NCBI RefSeq assembly: GCF_943193065.1
Contig: NZ_CALPCS010000007.1
Location: 43,515-107,514 of the forward strand
Source: Veillonella agrestimuris
Lineage (GTDB): Bacteria; Bacillota; Negativicutes; Veillonellales; Veillonellaceae
DNA: 64,000 bases
Direction of reading: 5' to 3'
Translations under genes and position numbers: made by a program
Notes under the pieces: model-generated
The model's database searches: none
Seen by the model: only the letters and a program-made list of their open reading frames with translations
What the model was told of the DNA's origin: nothing
In this document: piece by piece, positions 25,166 to 34,380 of the stretch
How the letters are laid out: each line of letters starts with the position of its first letter
Numbering within the stretch: position 1 is the stretch's first letter

Positions 25166-26500
25166 TTACATAAACATCGCCAACAGAGGAGTATACACAT
25201 ATTCTAAGAAGGTCCACGTCATCAAGCCTGCCACAGCACCAACGATAGCGCCATTAATACGAATCCAACTTAAATCATCTTCTACTTTAGACTCGATAAA
25301 GTAAATGAATTTTTCCGTACTAAGACTACCAAGCACTTGGCGAATGACAGTTTCAATAAGGTCATATCCTTGTTCTAATACGTATTGACCAATTCCGTGT
25401 AAGGCTTGTTCGATACGCATTCTTAAATCGTCGTCTTTGCCATACACAGTCCATAATTCTAACGCTATATTCAAAAGAATTTGAGCTGGTGTTTCGCCCC
25501 TTTCATCGCCGACGATAAGGAGCTCATCGATATATGGGTAAATGTGGTTTTCAATAACCGCTTCCCAATCTTGCTCAACAATCCATCGTTGCCATGCCGC
25601 ATCAAGGGCTATGCACACTTCTCGATTGTCTTCTATATTGCTAATCGGTTCAATCCATTGGCGTAACCAGGCCGTCCGTTCTGGACTGTTAGGACGCTTC
25701 CAGTTTTCTAACATAGCATACGCTTCCTTCACGATGGCTTGGGCTAATTCTTCATAATTTATGACATCTGTAGCTTCCGAGAAGGTAATGAGAAAATCGG
25801 AGAGAAAGCTTTTTCTCTTTTTCTTATGCGCTTCTTCTGCTACGACTGCAGTAAGCCACGTCACCATAGCGGGATGATTAATACGGGATTGTACCACATT
25901 AAGGACTTGCACCACCATCGGCTCGTACTTATTGTATTTGCACAAATCTAACAACACGTGCTTCAGTACAGGCACGAGGGATTGTTTGCTAAGCAATTCT
26001 CGAATTCGCTTCGCCCCCCATTGACCCCATTCAGTGGCATTTTGGGATTGCCACAACAGTTGTAACCCTTGATGGATGACCAATCGTACAGATCGCTGTC
26101 CTTCTGGTGAAAGCATAAATTTCTCAATAATTGGCACAAACTCAACTCGCCCCAATAACACGCGACATCGCTGTTTAGTGAGCATTTTCGTTTGTACTAA
26201 TTGAATGACCCCGTTGATAAGGCGATCTTTATTGCGAGGAATGAGCGCCGTATGATAGGGAAATCCTAATGGCTTTCTAAAGAGGGCAGTCACCGCAAAC
26301 CAGTCCGCTACGCCTCCGATAAGGGCAGATTGAACAGCCCAATATAGCGGTTGATACCAACTTTCATGGCCGTACACAAATTGGCCCACAAAAACACATA
26401 CATAAAGGATAGCTGTAATCGCTAAAATCGCGTTGGCCCGCTCTTTCAAGGTCATCCGACGAAAGGTTTTCATCAATGGATTATGAGTAAATCTATTCAT
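25166..26500 (-). CDS. DUF445 family membrane protein (second of a tandem pair)
   Basis: The 444-residue protein begins with two hydrophobic segments and the family signature GGVADWFAVTALFRKPLG, then a long soluble helical part, and ends with a hydrophobic anchor (GAIVGAVAGLMTWTFLEYVY). DUF445 proteins (YheB/YjiN-like) are membrane proteins of unknown function. The gene overlaps its upstream paralogue by 4 bases (ATGA), so they are co-translated and may form a hetero-oligomer. Confidence 0.87.
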   Translation of the reverse strand: MNRFTHNPLMKTFRRMTLKERANAILAITAILYVCVFVGQFVYGHESWYQPLYWAVQSALIGGVADWFAVTALFRKPLGFPYHTALIPRNKDRLINGVIQLVQTKMLTKQRCRVLLGRVEFVPIIEKFMLSPEGQRSVRLVIHQGLQLLWQSQNATEWGQWGAKRIRELLSKQSLVPVLKHVLLDLCKYNKYEPMVVQVLNVVQSRINHPAMVTWLTAVVAEEAHKKKRKSFLSDFLITFSEATDVINYEELAQAIVKEAYAMLENWKRPNSPERTAWLRQWIEPISNIEDNREVCIALDAAWQRWIVEQDWEAVIENHIYPYIDELLIVGDERGETPAQILLNIALELWTVYGKDDDLRMRIEQALHGIGQYVLEQGYDLIETVIRQVLGSLSTEKFIYFIESKVEDDLSWIRINGAIVGAVAGLMTWTFLEYVYTPLLAMFM

Positions 26501-27732
26501 ACTAATACCCCCTTCACAAGTTCTGTAAGACCATAGAAGAGGCCGCCCAATACGGCACCAACGAGGGAACCATTAATACGAACCATTTGCAAATCATAAT
26601 ACATTTTACCTCGTACAATACGAGTAATCTCTTCTGGTGAGTAGTTAGATAACTCGGAAGCCACCACGCGGTCGATGAGAGGATTTAATTTTTGAAGCCA
26701 CATAATGGACCGCAGCAAGAAAAATCGTTCAAACGGCGCTTGTTTATCTGGATTTAATAGAACATCTGTACCAAAACGATGCATCCGTTCCATAGCCATA
26801 TCCATGATGCGCGACCAGTCCACAGTATTGCCGTCAATTAACTTGTCTTCCCACTCTTCTAAGATGGCTTTAATCCATAGGTTTTTATGTTCTTCAATGA
26901 ATTGTTGCCACTCCCGATTCGTTTCTAAATTGTTAAAAAACTTGATAGCCTGTCCCCACACATAGCGACCTAAAGGGGAATCAAGATCTTCGTTTTCTTT
27001 CAGAAATGCCACCGATTTACGTTGTACCATGTCTACCAATCGCTCTGGTGAAAGCCCGTCACCACCAAAGGCGATGGCTAATTCCCGGAAGAAGGAGTCC
27101 TTCGTATAGCTTTTTATAATATCTAGCATAACCCGGTACAAATAGGGATATACTTGATTCGATGCAAGGACGCGCTGACAAGTACGGTTAAAATAGAGCC
27201 AAAATATAGTGGCTGTTTTTCGATCTAGCATACAACGACCAAAAAGAATCACAAGAGGCGTAGCATTCCAATTAGACACACCATTGTAAATAGCTTTGTT
27301 AATTTCCTTCCGCATAGGTTCGATATCCATATGGGATAACACTTCATTACCGAGGCCATGTAACAAGCCCCGAATTTGATTTTGTCCCTTTGCACTCATA
27401 GCATATTCAATGATACGCACCATGACACGCTCTTTTTTGACCGCATAATACATTTGCGGCACTCGTAAGAGTTCTTCACTGAGCATAGTCCGTCCCATTT
27501 GAATGAGCCGCTCTTTACTACGCGGTAAAATAGCCGTTTTGAAAGGAATCCCTAATGGCTTTGTAAACAACGCCGTCACTGCATACCAGTCAGCAAGACC
27601 ACCAATCATAGCAGCTCCTGATACATGCATGACGAAGGCCCAAAAAGCATCGTGTCGCTGCGGATATGCAATTAAAAATATAATAGTCATCACTACAAGT
27701 AATAGCGTAGCCATTGGTTTTGTTTTTATCAT
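26497..27732 (-). CDS. DUF445 family membrane protein (first of a tandem pair)
   Basis: A 411-residue paralogue of the next gene. It carries GGLADWYAVTALFTKPLG and PRSKERLIQMG near the N-terminus and a C-terminal segment VRINGSLVGAVLGGLFYGL, a near copy of the C-terminal motif in its partner (VRINGAIVGAVAG type). The function is unknown. Tandem pairs of this family are common, which suggests an obligate pair. Confidence 0.87.
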   Translation of the reverse strand: MIKTKPMATLLLVVMTIIFLIAYPQRHDAFWAFVMHVSGAAMIGGLADWYAVTALFTKPLGIPFKTAILPRSKERLIQMGRTMLSEELLRVPQMYYAVKKERVMVRIIEYAMSAKGQNQIRGLLHGLGNEVLSHMDIEPMRKEINKAIYNGVSNWNATPLVILFGRCMLDRKTATIFWLYFNRTCQRVLASNQVYPYLYRVMLDIIKSYTKDSFFRELAIAFGGDGLSPERLVDMVQRKSVAFLKENEDLDSPLGRYVWGQAIKFFNNLETNREWQQFIEEHKNLWIKAILEEWEDKLIDGNTVDWSRIMDMAMERMHRFGTDVLLNPDKQAPFERFFLLRSIMWLQKLNPLIDRVVASELSNYSPEEITRIVRGKMYYDLQMVRINGSLVGAVLGGLFYGLTELVKGVLV

Positions 27733-27842
27733 TAATTAGTCCTAATTACTCATCACTTGATTGATCTAAGATATCACTGATTTATGCAGTGTCTGCTATC
27801 ACCAATGCCAAGAGAATATTATCTATCTAAACGTTAATTGAA

Positions 27843-28546
27843 TTAGTCGATGGTACAATCATCACCATCTTTTTGAGGTTGCCAAATCGGCACATCTTCA
27901 TAGAGCGCTTTAAAATAGACCGATGGATGCCACAATGGGCCATTAAGATGCATTGGAATCAGCGCTTTGTTGACTTTCACATGACGGAGAAATTCAATAA
28001 CACCCCATTCTTGGGCGGCTTCTAAGCGGTTGTCCACTGGGAACATCGCTACATCTACAGTGAGACCTGTCAACTCTTTAAATTCACGCCACGCCATTTG
28101 TTTCGCCTCTCTATTATTCTCCGCTGTATCGCCGAGCCAGTGCCACCAATTTAAATCGCCTGCATGAAATAGAGATGGCGAATCGAAGACAGACGTATCC
28201 GTTTTGACATAGAAGGAGCCGCCTTCATCAGTACTGCCGTACATATGAATGGATACGTCTCCAACTAACGCATCTTGACCAGGACGCAAGTGACGCATTT
28301 TCTCACCTTCCCATCAAGGGGTACGTCTTGGTGACAAATATATCGCGTCGTAGGACCATCAAATTCTGTAATAGATGGATTATAATGATCACTATGATTA
28401 TGGCTCACGAAAAACCATAATTCACGCCCTCTCTTAGCCAATTGCCATACTATATTTTGGGGATCTTTGTAATAATCAAAGACGTAGCAACGCGTGCCAT
28501 CGTCTACGAGAAACCCACTGTGAGCTAAAAACGTTACATGCAACAT
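27843..28546 (-). pseudogene. MBL-fold metallo-hydrolase split by a single-base frameshift
   Basis: The N-terminal part (from ATG 28546) holds MLHVTFLAHSGFLVDDG and the zinc motif SHNHSDHYNP. The C-terminal part, readable from 28298, holds FHAGDLNWWHW and the last ligand in IPMHLNG. They lie in different frames that meet at a run of four A bases near 28301 (minus strand GTGAGAAAATGCG). One added A would restore a continuous 234-residue enzyme. All metal ligands of the family are present across the two halves, so this was an intact hydrolase. A recent mutation or phase-variable slippage are both possible. The second half has its own ATG after GGGAAGGTGAG. Confidence 0.75.
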
Positions 28547-28637
28547 ATTATCAATACCTCTATATATTTGAGAATTTATATCATCTGTATTCTTAATTAT
28601 ACCATATTTCTTGTCATAGTATTAAATAGAAGCATTG

Positions 28638-28667
28638 TTGATAATGCATTACACATTATGCTATAAT
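28638..28667 (+). promoter_or_regulatory. Promoter of the HdeD-like gene
   Basis: TTGATA (28638-28643), an 18-bp spacer and TATAAT (28662-28667), about 60 bases before the start codon. Confidence 0.65.
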
Positions 28668-28727
28668 CTCTTCTATTAGAGCTTTATTGTAGCTCTTCTC
28701 ATTATCAGGTTTAGGAGGTATTAGATA

Positions 28728-29216
28728 ATGAAAAAAGTTTTAGTCATTCTATTAGCGCTATTAAATATCATCATTGGCGCTTATTTATTAGCTAACCCTG
28801 TAGAAAATCTGTTAGCCTTTGCTTGGGTAATGTCTATTTTCTTATTGTTTAATGCCATTGCTAACTTCGTACGTTACTTCGCACTCCCTAAAGAATTCCG
28901 CAGCGGTTGGTACTTATTAAGCGCCTTCATTAGTGCCTTGTTTGCTTTCTTCTTAGTATCTGGGGGCTTTGCTATTTTACCGCTCGTAATCCCTATTACA
29001 CTTGGTATTTGGCTCATCATTGACGGCATTCTACTATTTATCAAATCCGGATCCATGCGTACTACGTCTATCGTATTACTTTCTATTTTACTCTTCCTTT
29101 TCGGTTTATTCCTCATCATCAATCCACTTGCATTTGGTATCGCTACTATGTATGTAATTGGCGCTGGTTTTATCCTTTCTGGTATTTCTAGCTTATATAA
29201 TGCATTCAAAGGCTAA
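28728..29216 (+). CDS. HdeD/DUF308 family membrane protein
   Basis: The 162-residue protein is almost entirely hydrophobic, with six predicted membrane segments arranged as repeated pairs (LLALLNIIIGAYLLANP and LLFLFGLFLIINP repeat the same pattern). This is the DUF308/HdeD architecture; E. coli HdeD is tied to acid resistance, but the biochemical role is unknown. The ATG follows TAGGAGG. It is a single-gene unit with its own promoter and terminator. Confidence 0.85.
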   Translation: MKKVLVILLALLNIIIGAYLLANPVENLLAFAWVMSIFLLFNAIANFVRYFALPKEFRSGWYLLSAFISALFAFFLVSGGFAILPLVIPITLGIWLIIDGILLFIKSGSMRTTSIVLLSILLFLFGLFLIINPLAFGIATMYVIGAGFILSGISSLYNAFKG

Positions 29217-29250
29217 TAGATAAAATCATATAGTAATGAAATAAAGAAAG

Positions 29251-29295
29251 AAACATCCGATTTACATAATGTTTGTAAATCGGATGTTTTTACAT
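29251..29295. terminator. Terminator between the HdeD-like and HxlR genes
   Basis: AAACATCCGATTTACA (29251-29266) pairs perfectly with TGTAAATCGGATGTTT (29274-29289) and is followed by TTTAC. It ends the HdeD-like gene and can serve the converging hxlR-type gene. Confidence 0.85.
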
Positions 29296-29335
29296 ATGTC
29301 TATATAGAATAGATATATATGTTTATACAAGATAT

Positions 29336-29692
29336 TTATATACGTCCCGTTTCTTTCATAAAATCAATATATTTATTACCCCATGATCCTAAGGATATAA
29401 GAACTTCTTTAAACTCTCCACCTACTGAGGTCAAACTATATTCTACTTTAGGTGGAATGGTGCCGTACACTTCACGGTGTACTAAGCCATCATCTTCTAA
29501 TTGTCGCAACGCTCTTGTTAAAGTAGCCTGCGTAATAGGATGTAATCGCCGTTCTAGCTCGCGAAAACGAACCGGTCCTTCTGATAATTCATGCATAATA
29601 AGGAGCGCCCATTTACCGCTCAATAACTTTTGACTCGTTGCAAAGGGACACCTGCCCACTAAATCGTGGATATTCACTAACTGTTCTGCCAT
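29336..29692 (-). CDS. HxlR family transcriptional regulator
   Basis: The 118-residue winged-helix regulator begins with CPFATSQKLLSGKWALLIMHEL, the HxlR signature with one conserved cysteine (C15), followed by RFRELERRLHPITQATLTRALRQLEDDGLVHREVY, written here only as the expected recognition helix and wing. Such regulators sense electrophiles, quinones or redox state through that cysteine and often control a divergent oxidoreductase, as here with the gene at 30050. Confidence 0.9.
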   Translation of the reverse strand: MAEQLVNIHDLVGRCPFATSQKLLSGKWALLIMHELSEGPVRFRELERRLHPITQATLTRALRQLEDDGLVHREVYGTIPPKVEYSLTSVGGEFKEVLISLGSWGNKYIDFMKETGRI

Positions 29693-29855
29693 ATCTATAT
29701 CGCTCCTTTATCTATGATTTTAGTTTGTACAAATGATACCACATATTTTTCATTATGCAAGCATTTTATAGTATCTTTTTTATAGGTACAAATTATTTTA
29801 AAAATTTCGAAAAATTTTTAGCCTCTATGTGTCCTATTTCTATCATATTTGATAG

Positions 29856-29908
29856 TACCTATCTAAAATAATTCTACTATACAAAGTATAGGCACCTATC
29901 TATAATAA
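29856..29908 (+). promoter_or_regulatory. Direct repeats and promoter in the HxlR-oxidoreductase interval
   Basis: TACCTATCTAAAATAA (29856-29871) and CACCTATCTATAATAA (29893-29908) are direct repeats 37 bp apart. The second contains a TATAAT -10 box (29901-29906) with a weak TATACA -35 box (29878-29883). They are good candidates for HxlR binding. Confidence 0.45.
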
Positions 29909-29917
29909 ACTCATCAG

Positions 29918-29983
29918 GTAACCACGACGTATAGGCCTTCTGAAAACACTAACACAACAGAGCCTATACACTGAACAGGTTAC
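29918..29983 (+). promoter_or_regulatory. Nested hairpin in the oxidoreductase leader
   Basis: GTATAGGC (29929-29936) pairs with GCCTATAC (29962-29969), enclosed by GTAACC (29918-29923) with GGTTAC (29978-29983). It lies between the promoter and the start codon at 30050, in a leader of about 135 bases. Its role is unknown. Confidence 0.4.
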
Positions 29984-30049
29984 AATTGAGAAAAAAGTTT
30001 TACAGAAAGCTATATCGTATGGAAGGCTTTCACGAGGAGGACATGAATC

Positions 30050-30682
30050 ATGAATATTTTACTTATCGGTGCTAATGGTAATGCAGGTCGTCGCATTGTA
30101 AATAAAGCTCTTGCAGCAGGTCATCAAGTAACAGGCGTCGTACGCCGCGAAGGTGCTATCGAAGGCATCCCTACTATCGTAAAAGATGCACTAGCTTTAA
30201 CAAAAGAAGAATTAACACAATTCGATGTTGTAGTTAACGCAACGAGTGCATTTGCTCCAGAAACCTATCATTTACAAACGGACTTAACATTATTATTGGT
30301 AAAAGCATTGGCTAATACAAAGACTCGCCTTATCGTTGTAGGCGGTGCTGGCAGCTTGTACGTAGACGAAGATCACACAGTGCAATTATACGATACACCA
30401 GAGTTTCCCGAAGAATACCTCGGTCTTGCGAAAGCACAAGGCAATGCTATCGACATTTTACGTCGCTTCTCCACAGTAGATTGGACATTCTTCTCCCCTG
30501 CTGCTAAATTCGACGCAGAAGGCCCAGAAACTAGTGACTACACATTAGGTGCAGAAAACTTTATCGTAAATAATAAAGGCCAATCTTACATCTCTTATGA
30601 CACATATGCATCAATCTTAGTGGATGAAATCAAAAACCACGCTTTTGGTCGCCAACGCTTTACCGCAGTACAAAATGGGTAG
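30050..30682 (+). CDS. NAD(P)-binding, NmrA/SDR-like oxidoreductase
   Basis: The 210-residue protein opens with the Rossmann motif MNILLIGANGNAGRRIVNKA, then VVNATSAFAPE and a compact atypical SDR body resembling YwnB-type proteins (FSTVDWTFFSPAAKF). It has no clear Tyr-x3-Lys catalytic pair, so it may act as a nucleotide sensor or reduce quinones or flavins. An ACGAGGAGG site precedes the ATG. It is divergent from the HxlR gene, which probably controls it. Confidence 0.82.
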   Translation: MNILLIGANGNAGRRIVNKALAAGHQVTGVVRREGAIEGIPTIVKDALALTKEELTQFDVVVNATSAFAPETYHLQTDLTLLLVKALANTKTRLIVVGGAGSLYVDEDHTVQLYDTPEFPEEYLGLAKAQGNAIDILRRFSTVDWTFFSPAAKFDAEGPETSDYTLGAENFIVNNKGQSYISYDTYASILVDEIKNHAFGRQRFTAVQNG

Positions 30683-30696
30683 TACCCTAACATAAC

Positions 30697-30739
30697 AAAA
30701 AGGTGATGAACCATTCTACGGGTTCATCACCTTTTTATT
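30697..30739. terminator. Bidirectional terminator between the oxidoreductase gene and pta
   Basis: AAAAAGGTGATGAACC (30697-30712) pairs perfectly with GGTTCATCACCTTTTT (30721-30736). Confidence 0.9.
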
Positions 30740-30756
30740 ATATTGATTTTCTATTA

Positions 30757-31755
30757 TTAGTTACTTTCAGCAGCAGCGATAGCAGATACTTCTACGATAT
30801 CTTGTACGGAGCAGCCACGAGAAAGGTCATGGATAGGTTGTGCCAAACCTTGAATCAATGGGCCAATAGCTGTTGCATCAGCAAAACGTTGTACTAATTT
30901 ATAGCCAATATTTGCCGCTTGAAGATCAGGGAAGATTAAAATATTAGCTTTACCTGCTACGTGAGAGCCAGGAGCCTTACGCTCTGCTACAGAAGGAACG
31001 ATGGATGCATCTAATTGTAATTCACCATCAAATTTGAAGTCTACATTACGTTCTTTCAAAATGTTAACAGCTTCTACTACTTTGTCTACTTCTGGTGTAG
31101 ATGCAGAACCTTTAGTAGAGAAAGACAACATAGATACACGAGGATCAGCCATGCCAGCTACTCGGCGAGCTTTTTCAACGGTGGATTCTGCAATATCTGC
31201 TAATTGTTCAGATGTTGGGTTAGGCAACACACCGCAGTCAGAGAAAATTAACATGCCCTCATCACCATATTCTTTTTTATCTGTAAACATAATCATGGAA
31301 GAGGATACAGTTTTAAGACCTGGTGTTGTACCTACCACTTGTAAGGCAGCACGCAATACATTAGCAGTAGGGCTTGCAGAACCAGCTACCATGCCATGAA
31401 CAACACCAAGGCGAACAAGCATAGCGCCAAAGAACAATTCATCTTTTTTCATTGTTTCTTCTGCTTTTTCAGGAGTCATGCCTTTTTTAGCACGCAATTC
31501 TACAAAAGTATCTACCATTTCTTGGAAACGGTCATAATGATTAGGGTCGATAATTTCAGCCCCTTCTATGGAAGCACCTGCTGCTTTTGCCGCCGCTTCG
31601 ATATCTGCAGGATTACCCACTAATACAGGTGTGCAGAACCCTTCTTTCAAAATAATTTCAGTTGCAAACAATACACGATCATCATGGTATTCAGGCAACA
31701 CGATTTTTTTACCTAACGGTTTTACTTGGTCTTTTAAATTTTGAATTAAATCCAC
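30757..31755 (-). CDS. pta: Phosphate acetyltransferase
   Basis: It interconverts acetyl-CoA and acetyl phosphate, feeding ATP formation through acetate kinase. The 332-residue protein is the short, single-domain form, with VLPEYHDDRVLFATE at the start, VVGTTPGLKTVSSSMIM in the middle and GLAQPIHDLSRGCSVQDIV at the end. Translation starts at GTG (31755) after a strong AAGGAGG site. No ackA gene is adjacent. It forms its own unit ending at 30697-30736. Confidence 0.95.
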   Translation of the reverse strand: MDLIQNLKDQVKPLGKKIVLPEYHDDRVLFATEIILKEGFCTPVLVGNPADIEAAAKAAGASIEGAEIIDPNHYDRFQEMVDTFVELRAKKGMTPEKAEETMKKDELFFGAMLVRLGVVHGMVAGSASPTANVLRAALQVVGTTPGLKTVSSSMIMFTDKKEYGDEGMLIFSDCGVLPNPTSEQLADIAESTVEKARRVAGMADPRVSMLSFSTKGSASTPEVDKVVEAVNILKERNVDFKFDGELQLDASIVPSVAERKAPGSHVAGKANILIFPDLQAANIGYKLVQRFADATAIGPLIQGLAQPIHDLSRGCSVQDIVEVSAIAAAESN

Positions 31756-31827
31756 GATTTTGCCTCCTTAACACTGCCATTACAGCTTTATCAATAGTCT
31801 TATTATAACAAATTCAAAGAATCAATT

Positions 31828-32127
31828 CTATAGTAAATTAATACGATCCGCGTCGTCCGATACTAATGTTACGGCCTTACAATGCGATGGATAGGCCCAA
31901 TACCCATTAGGCCCTTCAAAAAATAGAGATAACGGTATATGAAGTCCTTCTGTCATGCGACAGAGCGTAGTAAACCGAGGGTCGATAGTCCCCTTTTCTA
32001 GGCCACTAACGTAAGGTTGCATGAATCCTGTAGTACGGGCTAGTTCTTTTTGCGTCAAATTTAAGTGCCTACGCCAAATAAGGAGCAATATTCCTAAATG
32101 ATCTAACTTCGTTTGCATCAAGTCCAT
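31828..32127 (-). CDS. XRE family helix-turn-helix regulator
   Basis: The 99-residue protein has an HTH domain (about 10-65): LTQKELARTTGFMQPYVSGLEKGTIDPRF, of which the pattern Q-K-E-L-A plus S-G-L-E-K-G is diagnostic. The short tail mentions no extra ligand domain. A GAGGAGGT site precedes the ATG. Its target is unknown. It may control its own promoter or pta downstream. Confidence 0.85.
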   Translation of the reverse strand: MDLMQTKLDHLGILLLIWRRHLNLTQKELARTTGFMQPYVSGLEKGTIDPRFTTLCRMTEGLHIPLSLFFEGPNGYWAYPSHCKAVTLVSDDADRINLL

Positions 32128-32475
32128 AGTACCTCCTCTAATTACACCAAACAGCCTATCTATAGATTAGTATACGTCGTTTTCTCTATAAGTTGAGTAC
32201 ATTTTGAAGATGTATATGGCTATGGAAAAATCGTCACTGTCTACATCGACAAGCCCTAATATTAACGGCTATGTTATAAGCAAGATTAACGATTTGTAAG
32301 GCTTATCCATTGGTATATTACAAAAAGAGATGGTTATAAGCGGAAATAGTCGGAGATAATCAGGGACTCAATGTAGATTTAGTGTCTTATGCCTTCCCAC
32401 ATCTCTCAAAATAGAACCTTACAAGCAAAAATTCCGAGCAACCTTTTGGTTACTCGGAATACAATCAATCGAATA
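32128..32475. other. Intergenic region without a recognised gene
   Basis: I see no credible coding frame here. The only clear element is the hairpin ATTCCGAG with CTCGGAAT at 32431-32460, the terminator of the MFS gene on the minus strand. Confidence 0.5.
32431..32460 (-). terminator. Terminator of the Rrf2-MFS operon
   Basis: ATTCCGAGCAACC and GGTTACTCGGAAT form a stem with one mismatch around TTTT. The minus strand continues TTTTTGCTTG. Confidence 0.75.
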
Positions 32476-33837
32476 TTACCCTTTATGGTCATAGGCGTTC
32501 GATAACTTAAGCGCTTTCGCTCCCAAGTAGAGCAGCAATAAGGCAGACAATCCAAATACAAAGGGATAGCCTAGCCAAGTAGATACGACGCTGGCAAATA
32601 CAGGCCCTACCATAGATCCAAATTGTTGTGCCGTCGTAGTCATACCGAACATGCGCCCTCTAAAGCTAGGGTCCGTATTAATAGTAATGGCTGCACTTAA
32701 AGATGGGTTAATACCAACAATGAAACAGCCAATAATAACTTGTAATATGCCGAACCACCATACTCCTAAAGGCATACTTTGAAGTAGCAACACAATACCA
32801 CTGCCCATCATGCAATAGGAGATAGTTTTAAAATAACCTTTTTTCTCACCTACACGAACCCAAACATTTGTCGTCAAAGCGCCCGCAATACCGCCAATAC
32901 TAAGTATTGTACCAGATACGATAGCCGCCTCGTCCATAGTGCCTTGCATAGATCCAATATAGAGCGCCAAAATCGGTTGTACCATGAGCATAGCGCATTG
33001 CATAAAGAAATAAATCCATAACAATCGCACTAGCACAGGATTATTCTTAACTAGTTTAAAATCATCCCATATCGATGTTCGCCCTGTATCTTCTTTAAGG
33101 ACTTCTTTTTCATCATCTGTAGGGACTACGTGTTTCACGTGTTTTGACGCCGTTTGATGGTTCGCATTAGCTGGTAAATCTTTCGTATAAGACTTTGTCC
33201 GATCCACCCCTTCGGTGATGGTCATTTGTGGTTCTTTCACAAAAATCCATACTGCCAATGTAGCTAAGAACACCGCGGCACCAGCGATAAAAAACACAGG
33301 CCGCATGCCAACGAGACTTTCAGTAGCTCCTCCTAGAAAAGGACCTACTACATTGCCCAGGACAAGACCGATTTGGAAAATACCGAGTGCCTGTCCCACT
33401 CGTTTCTCCTCTACACTAAGGGATACCATCGTCATAGCCGCCGGATAAAAGCCATTAGCAAACCCTTGAAAGGCTCGGGCAATTAACAACTGCCACTGAT
33501 CCGTTACAAAAGCAATCATAATATACGATAAAGCGATGGCCACCCCTGCTCGGATAGCCATCATTTTTTTGCCTCGATTATCGGCAATCTTCCCCCAAAT
33601 AGGAGCCATAATGCCCGCAATGAGGAACGTAATGCCAAAGACAAGCCCCGACCACAGCGCTACTTCATCATGGTTCACACCCAATTCCAATAAATAGATG
33701 GGTAAAAATGGAACGATCATGGTGTAGCAAATGGCGAGGACCGTCATACTGATCGTAATGATCCACACATTGCGCATACCGCCGCGACTGTTATCGTCCA
33801 TAAGGACGCGATTACTATCATCTATAGGTCGACTCAT
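32476..33837 (-). CDS. MFS transporter of the multidrug-efflux type
   Basis: The 453-residue protein has about twelve membrane segments, the motif A GKIADNRGKKMMAIRAG after segment 2, and motif C-like LVLGNVVGPFLGG in segment 5, which marks drug:H+ antiporters. A hydrophilic loop of about 60 residues (205-265) splits the two halves. It overlaps the Rrf2 regulator gene by 4 bases (ATGA), so its expression is tied to that regulator. Confidence 0.85.
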   Translation of the reverse strand: MSRPIDDSNRVLMDDNSRGGMRNVWIITISMTVLAICYTMIVPFLPIYLLELGVNHDEVALWSGLVFGITFLIAGIMAPIWGKIADNRGKKMMAIRAGVAIALSYIMIAFVTDQWQLLIARAFQGFANGFYPAAMTMVSLSVEEKRVGQALGIFQIGLVLGNVVGPFLGGATESLVGMRPVFFIAGAAVFLATLAVWIFVKEPQMTITEGVDRTKSYTKDLPANANHQTASKHVKHVVPTDDEKEVLKEDTGRTSIWDDFKLVKNNPVLVRLLWIYFFMQCAMLMVQPILALYIGSMQGTMDEAAIVSGTILSIGGIAGALTTNVWVRVGEKKGYFKTISYCMMGSGIVLLLQSMPLGVWWFGILQVIIGCFIVGINPSLSAAITINTDPSFRGRMFGMTTTAQQFGSMVGPVFASVVSTWLGYPFVFGLSALLLLYLGAKALKLSNAYDHKG

Positions 33838-34244
33838 AATGTTTGATCCATTACATCTTGTAGCGACACGCGTTCCATCACATGGCGGAATTCATTTTGT
33901 AAATGTTTCCATAGTGGTGCCGTCAAGCAATCATTAAACATTGGACATGGTTCTACATCGTCTTCTAAACAAGATACGAGAGCGATGGAATCTTCGGCAG
34001 CATATAAAATTTCATATACATTATATTCCGCAGGACTCTTCACCAGCCGATAACCGCCGTATTTACCCCGTCCACTCTTAACAAGACCTGCTGCAGACAA
34101 GCGAGCTACAATACCTTCTAAATATTTATCTGAAAATCCTTGGCGTTCTGCAATTTCACGGATAGGCACATTTTTTTCTGTTCCATGTTCTGCAATATCC
34201 GCCAGGATACGCAAGGCGTAACGCCCTTTTGTGGAAATTTTCAT
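33834..34244 (-). CDS. Rrf2 family regulator with three cysteines
   Basis: The 136-residue regulator starts MKISTKGRYALRILADIA, the Rrf2 winged-helix signature, with DKYLEGIVARLSAAGLVKSGRG in the recognition part. Its effector region has three cysteines in SCLEDDVEPCPMFNDC, the arrangement used by IscR, NsrR and RsrR to hold an iron-sulfur cluster. ATG 34244 has better spacing from AAGG than ATG 34247. Being co-transcribed with an MFS exporter suggests redox- or nitric-oxide-responsive efflux, which is inference. Confidence 0.9.
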   Translation of the reverse strand: MKISTKGRYALRILADIAEHGTEKNVPIREIAERQGFSDKYLEGIVARLSAAGLVKSGRGKYGGYRLVKSPAEYNVYEILYAAEDSIALVSCLEDDVEPCPMFNDCLTAPLWKHLQNEFRHVMERVSLQDVMDQTL

Positions 34245-34380
34245 CATACACCTTCTACTATAATTTTCAATATATTATTAGTATATCATAAATTCATACA
34301 AAAAATGTGATGAAATATGGTACACTAGAAAGTATCCCATGATTGTTTTGTTCTTTTTAATTTCATAGGAGGATTATCTA

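Noticed and set aside
29929..29955. Another copy of the terminator loop module (TAGGCCTTCTGAAAAC)
   Set aside because: Similarity to the fragment at 4457-4480 covers only about half of the positions and it is not at a terminator.
34261..34380. Possible purine riboswitch before the NCS2 purine permease
   Set aside because: The leader is short and AT-rich, with none of the conserved junction bases or three-helix layout of the purine riboswitch.
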